This document shows positions 55,967-62,693 of a DNA stretch of 64,000 bases, piece by piece. The DNA is from VRUE01 sp963699215 (GTDB lineage Bacteria; Actinomycetota; Thermoleophilia; Solirubrobacterales; 70-9), in the NCBI GenBank assembly GCA_963699215.1, contig OY969422.1, positions 1,116,001 through 1,180,000 on the forward strand, in the 5' to 3' direction. A program made the translations under genes and the position numbers. Under the pieces are notes generated by a model. The model worked only from the letters and a program-made list of their open reading frames with translations. It was not told the origin of the DNA and did not search any database. The stretch's first letter is position 1; every line of letters begins with the position of its first letter.

Positions 55967-56488
55967 GTGAAGTACGTCCACCGCGCCATCGACTTCCTAC
56001 AGGCGCAGTTCCCACCCAACCGCATCGCTGTCCTGCTGGGCGGTCTGCTCACCGCCGTCTCGGCGACGATCGCCGCGTGGCTCGCCGCGCACTTTCCCGG
56101 CCTCGACCTCGGCGCCCCCGAAGTCGCCGGGGTACTCGCCGCCGCGGCCCTCATCACGATCCGCCTGCTCGACCGCTGGATCGACCAGTGGCAGCTCGGC
56201 GAGCAGATCAACGCGCAGGCCGACCTCGAGGATGCCTTCGATGAACTGACCGAGGACCCGGCCGTCCAGCACGCTCTCACCGAGCTCGCCCTGTCACTCG
56301 GCCTGGCTGCTGACGTCAACGAGAAGATCGCGCTGATCCGCACCCGCGCCGGGAATGGCGAACTCGACTCCACTGAGGTCGTGGATGAGCTGGGCGCTCT
56401 CGCCGACGCAATCGCGCAGTTCCTCCACGACCATCCCGCACCGGCCGAGTTGGAGCCAGCGGTGGCAGAGCCGGAGCTGGCGCGATGA
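55967..56488 (+). CDS. Holin candidate, two membrane helices
   Basis: 173 aa from GTG 55967 with AAGGGGG. Helices 'IAVLLGGLLTAVSATIAAWL' and 'VAGVLAAAALITIRLLDRW' near the N-terminus, then a long acidic cytosolic tail. Placed directly after the endolysin genes, the normal holin location in actinophages. The tail is longer than usual. Confidence 0.65.
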   Translation: MKYVHRAIDFLQAQFPPNRIAVLLGGLLTAVSATIAAWLAAHFPGLDLGAPEVAGVLAAAALITIRLLDRWIDQWQLGEQINAQADLEDAFDELTEDPAVQHALTELALSLGLAADVNEKIALIRTRAGNGELDSTEVVDELGALADAIAQFLHDHPAPAELEPAVAEPELAR

Positions 56489-56558
56489 GCATCGAGCGCG
56501 CCCTGGTGATCGCGATCCTCGTCGTCCTGCTGATCGTCGTCCTCGATCGGGCGGGGAT

Positions 56559-56562
<4 letters not shown>
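56485..56562 (+). CDS. 25-aa single-helix membrane peptide
   Basis: ATG 56485 overlaps the holin stop. 'ALVIAILVVLLIVVLDR' is one membrane helix with a charged end. Such mini-proteins follow the holin in many actinophages and may tune lysis timing. Confidence 0.6.
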
Positions 56563-56737
<175 letters not shown>

Positions 56738-56741
<4 letters not shown>

Positions 56742-57064
56742 ACACGACCCGCAAAGGCAACGGCGCGGAGCTCTTCGTCGCCGAGAGCCTCGAAGCCGAA
56801 GGCTGGATAGTCGCCTCCCGCCGCCACATTGGCGGCGCTGGCGACCTACTCGCCGTCCACCCCGAGACAGGTGAGACGCGCCTGGTCGAGGTCAAGGCGC
56901 GCAAGCGCCCCTACGACGGCTTCCGCCCCGACGACCGCCGAGCGATGCGCGAGACGCCCCTACCGCCCGGCGGCACGCGCTGGCTCGCCAACGTGCGCGG
57001 ATCGAAACGCGGCGCCAAGGACAACCGCTCGACCGAGTGGGTCCACGAAGACGACTGGCCTTAA
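56738..57064 (+). CDS. PD-(D/E)XK nuclease, Holliday-junction-resolvase-like
   Basis: 108 aa from TTG 56738. 'RKGNGAELFVAESLEAEGW' has the first catalytic Glu, 'GGAGDLLAV' the Asp, and 'TRLVEVKARKR' the Glu-x-Lys pair of the restriction-like fold. Size and order fit archaeal Hjc and phage resolvases, which cut branched DNA before packaging. Last gene before the strong terminator. Confidence 0.72.
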
Positions 57065-57065
57065 A

Positions 57066-57108
57066 GAAACGCCCCCCGAGCCTCGCGGCCGGGGGGCGTT
57101 TCTCGTTT
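57066..57108. terminator. Strong intrinsic terminator, end of the late operon
   Basis: GAAACGCCCCCC (57066-57077) and GGGGGGCGTTTC (57091-57102) form a perfect 12-bp stem with TTTT after it. Because the next gene runs leftward towards it and the stem carries A and T runs on both sides, it can serve both directions. Confidence 0.92.
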
Positions 57109-57123
57109 TGGGAGGGCCGACAC

Positions 57124-57342
57124 TCAGGCCGGCTGGGTGCAATTCTCGTCGTCGTCGAGCTCCGCTAGCCCGTATGCGGCAAGGACGCGGACGTGGTACC
57201 GCGCTTTGTCGATCGCGAGGCCCACCGCCTGCGCCAAGTCCTCGAGCGCGACAGGGGCGTTCGCCTCTTCGAGGCGTTCTCTCAGTGTCTTGCGGACGGG
57301 GTGCTGCAGGGCACGGTCGGGCCGTTTGCGTGTACGTGGCAC
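57124..57342 (-). CDS. Winged-HTH regulator (ArsR-like)
   Basis: 72 aa, leftward, GTG start at 57342. 'HPVRKTLRERLEEANAPVAL', 'EDLAQAVGLAIDKARYHVRV' and 'LAAYGLAEL' form the helix-turn-helix and wing of the ArsR/HTH_20 class. No metal Cys apart from one at the end. An operator copy (57365-57379) lies 23 bp upstream, so it is probably controlled by the Xre repressor next to it. Confidence 0.65.
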   Translation of the reverse strand: MPRTRKRPDRALQHPVRKTLRERLEEANAPVALEDLAQAVGLAIDKARYHVRVLAAYGLAELDDDENCTQPA

Positions 57343-57364
57343 CTTGTCTTCGTCTCCTCTCGCT

Positions 57365-57379
57365 TTACCGCTGCGGTAA
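57365..57379. promoter_or_regulatory. Repressor operator, class A, copy 1
   Basis: TTACCGCTGCGGTAA, a perfect palindrome around a central T, between the two leftward regulator genes. Confidence 0.7.
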
Positions 57380-57389
57380 GGCGGGCATA

Positions 57390-57629
57390 CTAGCGGCGAC
57401 CGCTCGGACTTGCTTGCTCAATCGCCCGGCGCCAAAGTTCGTCTGCTTCCAAGCCGCACTCGCGCTCGTAGCCGGCGACGACCTGATCGGGATCTCGCGG
57501 CCATCGCGTGCCCGTCTCCAGTCGAGAGATCACGGCATGGCTCACTCTCGCCGCGGTGGCGACGTCGAGCTGCGTGCGGCCAGCCCCGAGTCTCGCATCG
57601 CGGGCGACCCGGCCGAGCTGGTCGAGCAT
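57390..57629 (-). CDS. Xre-family repressor A
   Basis: 79 aa. 'RLGAGRTQLDVATAARVSHA', 'VISRLETGTRWPRDPDQVVA' is a full Cro/CI-type helix-turn-helix with the usual Gln-x-x-x-Ala and Arg-x-Glu-x-Gly line; no C-terminal protease domain, so it is not a self-cleaving CI. Two TTACCGCTGCGGTA palindromes flank the gene, 34 bp before its ATG and before the next gene, which suggests autoregulation. Confidence 0.8.
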   Translation of the reverse strand: MLDQLGRVARDARLGAGRTQLDVATAARVSHAVISRLETGTRWPRDPDQVVAGYERECGLEADELWRRAIEQASPSGRR

Positions 57630-57662
57630 CGCGCGAACCTATGGCGCACAGAAGGGCCTCGC

Positions 57663-57677
57663 TTACCGCTGCGGTAC
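57663..57677. promoter_or_regulatory. Repressor operator, class A, copy 2
   Basis: TTACCGCTGCGGTAC: 14 of 15 bases as copy 1, 34 bp upstream of the repressor A start. Confidence 0.7.
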
Positions 57678-57836
57678 AGGGGTCTAATGCAGACAATGGT
57701 CGCTGGTCCCTTCTGTCCTTTGGTACCGGGGGGTCTAGCCGCGAAGGCAGTCCGATGTCTTTGAGTGTCTATCTGCTGGTAAGTAGGTGGAGGGGTCGCA
57801 GCCCTTGCCACCGGAGGCGTCTACGTGTTGCGTTGA

Positions 57837-58055
57837 ATGACGATGCCTCCCCAGAGCCCCCGAGCCCGACTGCGACAGATCCGTGACCTCAAGCTCTCCA
57901 TGCAGGATTTGGCTCGGGAACTGGACTCTGAGCGCGATCGGCTGATCCGCACGGCGTTGGAAGAAGGGGCCTCACAACGGGATCTTGTTGTCGATACAGG
58001 ACTCTCGAAGAGCACGGTGGCAGAAAAAGCGCCCGGCGACCGGGCGGATTCTTAG
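57837..58055 (+). CDS. Small HTH protein of the regulatory region
   Basis: 72 aa from ATG 57837, divergent from repressor A. Basic N-terminal helix and 'LIRTALEEGASQRDLVVDTG' plus 'LSKSTVAEKAPG', a resolvase-type helix-turn-helix. It could act as the Cro-like partner of repressor A. The 207-bp gap before it holds operator copy 2; no clear -35/-10 pair was found. Confidence 0.55.
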   Translation: MTMPPQSPRARLRQIRDLKLSMQDLARELDSERDRLIRTALEEGASQRDLVVDTGLSKSTVAEKAPGDRADS

Positions 58056-58346
58056 AGGGCGGGGGCGCTGCTTGTGATTGGGTACCCGCGTGATGACGCA
58101 GCATTGTTTGAGCGCCGGAAACCTCGCTGACCATCGGGTCCGACTCGCCGATCCGGCGCACACCCAAATGGCAGGGTCGTCACCGTCCTCTCCACCGGAT
58201 GATCGTGCCGCTGCGTCGGCGCTGAGTCACGCTGATCGCCCGCCGGGCAGAACTTGCTTGCCGGACCCGCGGACCTCTGTATCGTCAAAACTAGGTAGGG
58301 CGAACTCGGGACGCGGTGCTAGAGTCTCGCCGCTGCCGTCGAACGT
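58056..58346 (+). promoter_or_regulatory. Gap with a promoter leading to the SOS box
   Basis: 291 bp without a supported gene. TTGCCG (58258-58263), 16-bp spacer and TATCGT (58280-58285) form a reasonable rightward promoter that ends before the LexA-type box at 58340. A second -10-like TAGAGT is at 58320-58325. Confidence 0.45.
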
Positions 58347-58353
58347 ATGTTCG
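58340..58353. promoter_or_regulatory. LexA-type SOS box
   Basis: CGAACGTATGTTCG, a perfect match to the actinobacterial SOS box (CGAAC-N4-GTTCG). It overlaps the ATG of the following small gene. Confidence 0.82.
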
Positions 58354-58574
58354 TAGACAAAACACACCAGGGAGAGGACGGGCAAGAGGTCGAGCGACGC
58401 GAGCAAGCGGCGATCGACGACCTCACTGCGACCGCCCTCTACCACGCGAACCGCCTGCCCGCCGGGAGCCAGTGGCAGGCGCTTTGCGCGCGGCTGGGTC
58501 AGTCGCTAGCCGCTCAATCTCGTCAACAACGTCCTCCGGTCGCTCGCCAGGGCGCAGCTCCGTTGGGCCGGTAG
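58347..58574 (+). CDS. Small SOS-controlled protein, antirepressor candidate
   Basis: 75 aa from ATG 58347, inside the SOS box; no ribosome-binding site, so a leaderless or different start is possible. N-terminal half acidic ('DGQEVERREQAAIDDLTATA'), C-terminal half basic. The last 152 bp overlap the 3' end of repressor B on the other strand, so its transcript is antisense to that gene. By analogy with LexA-controlled antirepressors of other phages (for example Tum of phage 186) it may trigger induction. Confidence 0.45.
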   Translation: MFVDKTHQGEDGQEVERREQAAIDDLTATALYHANRLPAGSQWQALCARLGQSLAAQSRQQRPPVARQGAAPLGR

Positions 58575-58908
58575 GGGCCAGCTCGAGCCCCACCGCCGCT
58601 TCGATCCGCTGCAGGCGGCCGACGATCCCCCGGACGTCGCTCTCCTGCAGCCGGTAGGTCGGCGGCACGTCCCAATCGCCAAGCGCCCACTCCGGGTCGA
58701 GGTCGCAGACCTTGGCGACATCCCACAAGATCGACTGCCGGCGGGCACCGTCGTCGCCACCGAGGGAACCCGGATGCGCCTTCTCCCAACGCTCGACCGT
58801 CGAGGACGAGGTGCTCATCTTCTCGGCCAGCTCTTGTCGGGTCAGCCCGGCGTAGGCCCTGCAAGAGCGGATGCGGGCTGCCGTCTCCTCTGCGTCTAGT
58901 CGTCTCAT
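58423..58908 (-). CDS. Xre-family repressor B
   Basis: 161 aa, ATG 58908. 'RSCRAYAGLTRQELAEKMST', 'SSSTVERWEKAHPGSLGGDD' is the helix-turn-helix; 'RRQSILWDVAKVCDLDPEWA' is a helper helix. The C-terminal 60 residues are Glu/Arg rich and Gly/Arg at the very end, without a protease site. Several TTTCCC elements lie upstream. Probably the main immunity repressor for the rightward integrase operon. Confidence 0.78.
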   Translation of the reverse strand: MRRLDAEETAARIRSCRAYAGLTRQELAEKMSTSSSTVERWEKAHPGSLGGDDGARRQSILWDVAKVCDLDPEWALGDWDVPPTYRLQESDVRGIVGRLQRIEAAVGLELAPTGPTELRPGERPEDVVDEIERLATDPAARKAPATGSRRAGGSRGRGRSQ

Positions 58909-58925
58909 CGCCCGAGCCTTACACA

Positions 58926-59036
58926 GATTTCCCCCAGCAAGTACCCGCTTTTCCCTGCGGGTGGGAAATACCGTGCATGGCTGCGCTATATTCCCCAGCG
59001 ATGGGTGTCAGCACCCATAAAACAGGGAAAATCCCC
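58926..59036. promoter_or_regulatory. Operator cluster, class B, between repressor B and the rightward operon
   Basis: GATTTCCC (58926), TTTCCC-N7-GGGAAA (58950-58968), ATTCCCC (58990-58996) and GGGAAAATC (59025-59033): repeated TTTCCC half-sites in both directions. Also a perfect inverted repeat ATGGGTG-TCAG-CACCCAT (59001-59018) and TATATT (58987-58992) as a -10-like box. Confidence 0.6.
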
Positions 59037-59056
59037 ACGGCGCTTAGGGAGCGTTC

Positions 59057-59575
59057 GTGCAGAACGAGGAGATGCAGATGGACGAGTCACAGGGGCAGGC
59101 CGGGTCACAGCCCGTCTTGCTGACGCGCAAGGAGCGCAACCACGTCGCCGAGCTGGCGGCATCGCACATGGGCTGGGCCGGTGAAGCGCTCAGCCCGACC
59201 TTCAACAAGCTCGAGGCCGAGGTCGAACGCGAGAACGCCCAGCGGATCGCGGTCCTCTTCAACCTGCGCGAGGACTTGGGCTGGGAGGCCAAGGCCAAGC
59301 GCGGCGGCAAGCGTCGCTGGACGCTTTCGTTTACGCCAGCCGCCCAGCTCCGGGGGCTGCTCCGGGTATGGCACCGGGATGCGGTCGAGCAACTGACCCA
59401 CATCGAACGAGGGTTGAGCGAGGCGATCGCCGCAGAGGACATCCAGCGCGAGGCTCTGCAGCGCGAAGAGGTATCGAAGGCCAACCGCTCGCTCTACCGG
59501 ACCTGCGAGCTGCTCGCCCGGTTGGAGGGCGAGCGCACGGTGGCGGTCGCAGTGGCAAGTGGAGCTGCGTCCTGA
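59057..59575 (+). CDS. Hypothetical helical phage protein, first of the rightward operon
   Basis: 172 aa from GTG 59057 after AGGGAG. Mostly charged helices ('TFNKLEAEVERENAQRIAVL', 'IERGLSEAIAAEDIQREALQ'), with a small strand pair 'GGKRRWTLSFTPA'. No family recognised. Its position directly under repressor B operators makes it an early-lytic or lysogeny-associated gene. Confidence 0.5.
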   Translation: MQNEEMQMDESQGQAGSQPVLLTRKERNHVAELAASHMGWAGEALSPTFNKLEAEVERENAQRIAVLFNLREDLGWEAKAKRGGKRRWTLSFTPAAQLRGLLRVWHRDAVEQLTHIERGLSEAIAAEDIQREALQREEVSKANRSLYRTCELLARLEGERTVAVAVASGAAS

Positions 59576-59670
59576 TGGTCCGCGCGATCGCCATCTGGTT
59601 CGGCACCAGTTTCGTCGTCGCCTTGGGCTGGTGCTTCATGTGGTGGACCCGCAAGCGGGGCGAGTCCTGA
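59575..59670 (+). CDS. 31-aa membrane peptide
   Basis: ATG 59575 overlaps the previous stop. 'IAIWFGTSFVVALGWCFMWW' is one membrane helix with a basic end. Function unknown. Confidence 0.5.
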   Translation: MVRAIAIWFGTSFVVALGWCFMWWTRKRGES

Positions 59671-59722
59671 TGTCGGCGACTTGGTTTCTCCCGCCCACTT
59701 TCACCCCAGAAAGGAACTCCGC

Positions 59723-60688
59723 ATGATCGAGGTTCGCACTCAGGCCCAGCTTGACAAAGCCCTAAGGAAGACCAACGGTGGGGAGGATGAGCTGGTCGTC
59801 TGTGTCGGCCGCGGGCACTTCGTGCTGCGGGGGTCCTCGTCGGCAGTGCTGCGGGAGTCCTCGTCGGCAGAGCTGTGGGGGTCCTCGTCGGCAGTGCTGT
59901 GGGAGTCCTCGTCGGCAGTGCTGTGGGAGTCCTCGTCGGCAGTGCTGTGGGAGTCCTCGTCGGCAGAGCTGTGGGGGTCCTCGTCGGCAGTGCTGCGGGA
60001 GTCCTCGTCGGCAGAGCTGCGGGGGTCCTCGTCGGCAGAGCTGTGGGAGTCCTCGTCGGCAGAGCTGTGGGGGTCCTCGTCGGCAGTGCTGTGGGAGTCC
60101 TCGTCGGCAGAGCTGCGGGGGTCCTCGTCGGCAGTGCTGCGGGGGTCCTCGTCGGCAGTGCTGCGGGGGTCCTCGTCGGCACGCGCCCTCAGCGCCCAGT
60201 GCAAGGCCAAAGCCGCGAAATACGCCGTCGTGTTGCAGCACAACCCGGCGGCCAAAATCTCCGGCGGCCGTGTCCTCAAGATGCCCCGCCCGGAAAGCGC
60301 CGCCGAGTGGTGCGAGTTCTACGGCGTCGAGATCCGCAAGGGCGGCCGGCTCTCCCGCAAGCTCGCTGGCCAGGACGTAGCGATCCTCTTTAAGGCGGTC
60401 GGCGAGGGCTATAGGGCCACCCGCGGCTTCGCCTATACGCCCGGCACGGCCCCAGAGGCGCCGGACTGGGATGGTGGCTCGCGTGAGTGCGGTGGTGGCC
60501 TGCACTTCTCCCCACACCCGAAGATGGCCAAGGAGTTCAACCAGGAACCGGCTCACTTCGTTGCCTGCCCGGTGCTGGTTTCAGAGATCGTCGTCCATCC
60601 TGACGGGACCTACCCACAGAAGGTCAAGGCGCCCCGCGTAGCCGCTCCTTGCTGGGAGGTCGACCAGGACGGCAAGGCGATCGAGTGA
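59723..60688 (+). CDS. Octapeptide-repeat (beta-solenoid) protein with C-terminal conserved domain
   Basis: 321 aa from ATG 59723 after AAAGGA; an upstream in-frame start lacks a site. Residues about 38-149 are 14 copies of S-S-S-A-(V/E)-L-(R/W)-(E/G), each coded by 24 bp with only three variable bases. Period eight fits a narrow beta-solenoid. The C-terminal domain (about 150-321, with 'EWCEFYGVEIRKGGRLSRKL', 'AILFKAVGEGYRATRGFAYT' and 'GGLHFSPHPKMAKEF') resembles the domain attached to similar repeats in other phages and actinobacteria, which I know as DUF7666-like. Function unknown. Confidence 0.72.
   Translation: MIEVRTQAQLDKALRKTNGGEDELVVCVGRGHFVLRGSSSAVLRESSSAELWGSSSAVLWESSSAVLWESSSAVLWESSSAELWGSSSAVLRESSSAELRGSSSAELWESSSAELWGSSSAVLWESSSAELRGSSSAVLRGSSSAVLRGSSSARALSAQCKAKAAKYAVVLQHNPAAKISGGRVLKMPRPESAAEWCEFYGVEIRKGGRLSRKLAGQDVAILFKAVGEGYRATRGFAYTPGTAPEAPDWDGGSRECGGGLHFSPHPKMAKEFNQEPAHFVACPVLVSEIVVHPDGTYPQKVKAPRVAAPCWEVDQDGKAIE
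59834..60181 (+). repeat. 14.5 tandem 24-bp repeats
   Basis: Unit: TCCTCGTCGGCAG, then T or A, GCTG, C or T, GGG, A or G. Fourteen full units (59834-60169) and a half unit. Because 24 is a multiple of three and the unit has no stop in any frame, all six frames are open here. Six of the eight possible combinations occur. Confidence 0.95.
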
Positions 60689-62409
60689 CCGCCACGATCA
60701 CCGACCTCTTCTGCGGGGCAGGCGGCTCAAGCATCGGTGCCGAGAAGGCAGGCGGCAGTTTGCGCCTCGCCCTCAACCATTGGGAGCGCGCGATCGAGAC
60801 CCACGCGACGAACTTCCAAGAGGCCGATCACGACTGCAACGACGTGGCTGCGCTGACCACGGCGCAGATCCGGCGCTACCCCTACACGGACATCCTGCTC
60901 GCCTCACCCGAGTGTACGAACCACTCCCTCGCCAAGGGCGCTCGTCGTCGCAAGCCCCAGGCGGCTTCGCTGTGGGAGGACGGCCCGGGCAGTGATGCCG
61001 AGCAGGACCGCTCCCGCGCCACCATGTGGGACGTGTGGCGCTTCGTCGACATCAAGCGCCAGCAGGGCCACCCCTACAAGGCGATCGTCGTCGAGAATGT
61101 CGTTGACGCTTGGAAGTGGGGACCGGACGACAACGGCCAGCTCTTCCAAGCCTGGCTGCAGGCGGGCCATGCGCTCGGCTACCAGCACGAGATCGTCTTC
61201 CTCAACTCTATGTTCGCCGGGGAGGTTCCCCAGTCCCGCGACCGGATGTACGTCGTCTGGTGGCTGAAGGGCGTCAAGCGCCCGAACCTCCGCATCGAGC
61301 CGACCTCTTGGTGCCCCTCCTGTGAGCAGCTCGTCGACGGGCGCCAGAGCTGGAAGAAACCGGACCTCCCTTGGGGCCGCTATGGCGCTCAGTACTTCTA
61401 CACCTGCCCGAGCTGCAGCGGGTCGGTCCTGCCCGGCGTCTTTCCTGCGGCGACAGCGATCGACTGGACCCTGCCCGCCGAGCGGATCGGTGATCGCAAG
61501 CGACCGCTCGCCGCGAACACGCGCAAACGCATTCGGCGGGGCCTGGAGAAGCTCGCTCGCGAGCCCTTCGCGATCCGCCTCACCCACGGCGGCGCCCCCA
61601 AGCCCCTGACCCTGCCGATCGTCACGCTGACCCAGCGCCACGACATGGCGATGGTGATGCCCGTCGCCGGCAACACCTTTGAACGGACGCCGGGCAACCG
61701 CGCCCGCGATGCCGCCCGCCAGCCCTGCGACACGGTCCACGGGACCCTCGACCGCGCGATGGTCGTGCCGCCAATGGGCGCAGTCACCCCCCGGCCCGCG
61801 GCGAGCGCCCCGGCCCCGGCGCAGACCACCACGACCAGGCCCGCGCTCGTCATGGCGAACCGCGCCAACAACGTCGGCGGCGACCCCCATCAGCGGCCAA
61901 CGCCCCCGGTCCTCACGGGCGAGCACCTCGCCGTCGTCATGCGCAACAACAAGGGCGGCGGTGAGATGTCGACGCCCGCCCACGAGCCGATCCGCACCCT
62001 CACGAGCCGCGGGCACCAGTCGTTGCTCATCCCGTACGACAGCACCGGCCAGGCCCGCACCGCCGAGCAGGAGCCAGCGCAGACCTTGACCACTCGGGAC
62101 CGCCTGGCCCTCGTCGTCCCCTTCAAGCGCAACGGGCGAGCGCGACCGACCGACCGCGATGTGGTCCCGACCCTGGAGACCGAAGGGCCACCGGGACTCG
62201 CCCTCACCGAGAAGGCGATCGACGACTGCCGGTTCCGGATGTTCTCTCTGCACGAGATCGCGGCGGTGATGGCGATGCGCGATCACGTAGACGGCTCTGA
62301 GTACCGCGTCCTCGGCAACAAGCGCGAGCGCATGGCTCAGTACGGCAACGCCGTCACGCCCCCAGCGATGGAACTGCTGGTCGGGCGGCTGCTGGAGGTG
62401 ATCCAGTGA
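60685..62409 (+). CDS. DNA (cytosine-5) methyltransferase with variant motif IV
   Basis: 574 aa from GTG 60685, overlapping the repeat gene. Motif I 'DLFCGAGGSSIGAEKAG', motif IV 'LLASPECTNHS' (catalytic Cys77 preceded by Glu rather than Pro), motif VI 'IVVENVVD', motif VIII 'PQSRDRMYVVWW', motif X 'QYGNAVTPPAM'. Between VIII and X are a four-Cys zinc site ('CPSCEQLVDG', 'YTCPSCSGS') and a repeated 'P..TLT.R..LALV' region that probably reads the target. Solitary: no restriction enzyme nearby. Likely protects phage DNA. Confidence 0.88.
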   Translation: MTATITDLFCGAGGSSIGAEKAGGSLRLALNHWERAIETHATNFQEADHDCNDVAALTTAQIRRYPYTDILLASPECTNHSLAKGARRRKPQAASLWEDGPGSDAEQDRSRATMWDVWRFVDIKRQQGHPYKAIVVENVVDAWKWGPDDNGQLFQAWLQAGHALGYQHEIVFLNSMFAGEVPQSRDRMYVVWWLKGVKRPNLRIEPTSWCPSCEQLVDGRQSWKKPDLPWGRYGAQYFYTCPSCSGSVLPGVFPAATAIDWTLPAERIGDRKRPLAANTRKRIRRGLEKLAREPFAIRLTHGGAPKPLTLPIVTLTQRHDMAMVMPVAGNTFERTPGNRARDAARQPCDTVHGTLDRAMVVPPMGAVTPRPAASAPAPAQTTTTRPALVMANRANNVGGDPHQRPTPPVLTGEHLAVVMRNNKGGGEMSTPAHEPIRTLTSRGHQSLLIPYDSTGQARTAEQEPAQTLTTRDRLALVVPFKRNGRARPTDRDVVPTLETEGPPGLALTEKAIDDCRFRMFSLHEIAAVMAMRDHVDGSEYRVLGNKRERMAQYGNAVTPPAMELLVGRLLEVIQ

Positions 62410-62693
62410 GCGAAGGGGATGACATTCTGAGCATCGCCGAGGCAGCCGCGATCACGCCCTGGTCGGAGTCTTCGCTGTACCGGATCGCGCAGGAGGGCGG
62501 CGACAGCCCCTTCCGCAAGCGTCGGGGGCGCTGGGCGACGACCGCAGCGGACCTCGCCGTGTGGGTCCGAGCCGGTCACGTCCCCAAGAAGCAGGAGCCC
62601 GCCACCGATCCGATGCCCAAGGCCCGGCGCGCTCGTCGCCGCCGGGGTAGCGTCCTCTCGGCAGTTCACCACCTACGAGAGGAACACGCATGA
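62406..62693 (+). CDS. Excisionase-like protein (MerR-type HTH, recombination directionality factor)
   Basis: 95 aa, GTG start overlapping the methyltransferase. 'LSIAEAAAITPWSESSLYRI' and 'RKRRGRWATTAADLAVWVRA' form the winged HTH_17 fold of excisionases, where the Trp/Val line binds the att arm. Basic C-terminal tail. Stop overlaps the integrase ATG, the usual xis-int order. Confidence 0.75.
   Translation: MSEGDDILSIAEAAAITPWSESSLYRIAQEGGDSPFRKRRGRWATTAADLAVWVRAGHVPKKQEPATDPMPKARRARRRRGSVLSAVHHLREEHA

Noticed and set aside
57889..58288. Small minus-strand frames in the gap before the SOS box
   Set aside because: No ribosome-binding sites, low-complexity content, and they run through the opposite small HTH gene or promoter region.
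59834..60181. CRISPR-like array
   Set aside because: Units are contiguous 24-bp coding repeats with no spacers and no cas genes.
59762..60556. Large open frames on both strands across the 24-bp repeats
   Set aside because: The repeat length is a multiple of three with no stop in any frame, so all six frames are open by construction. Only the frame with a ribosome-binding site and a conserved C-terminal domain is called.
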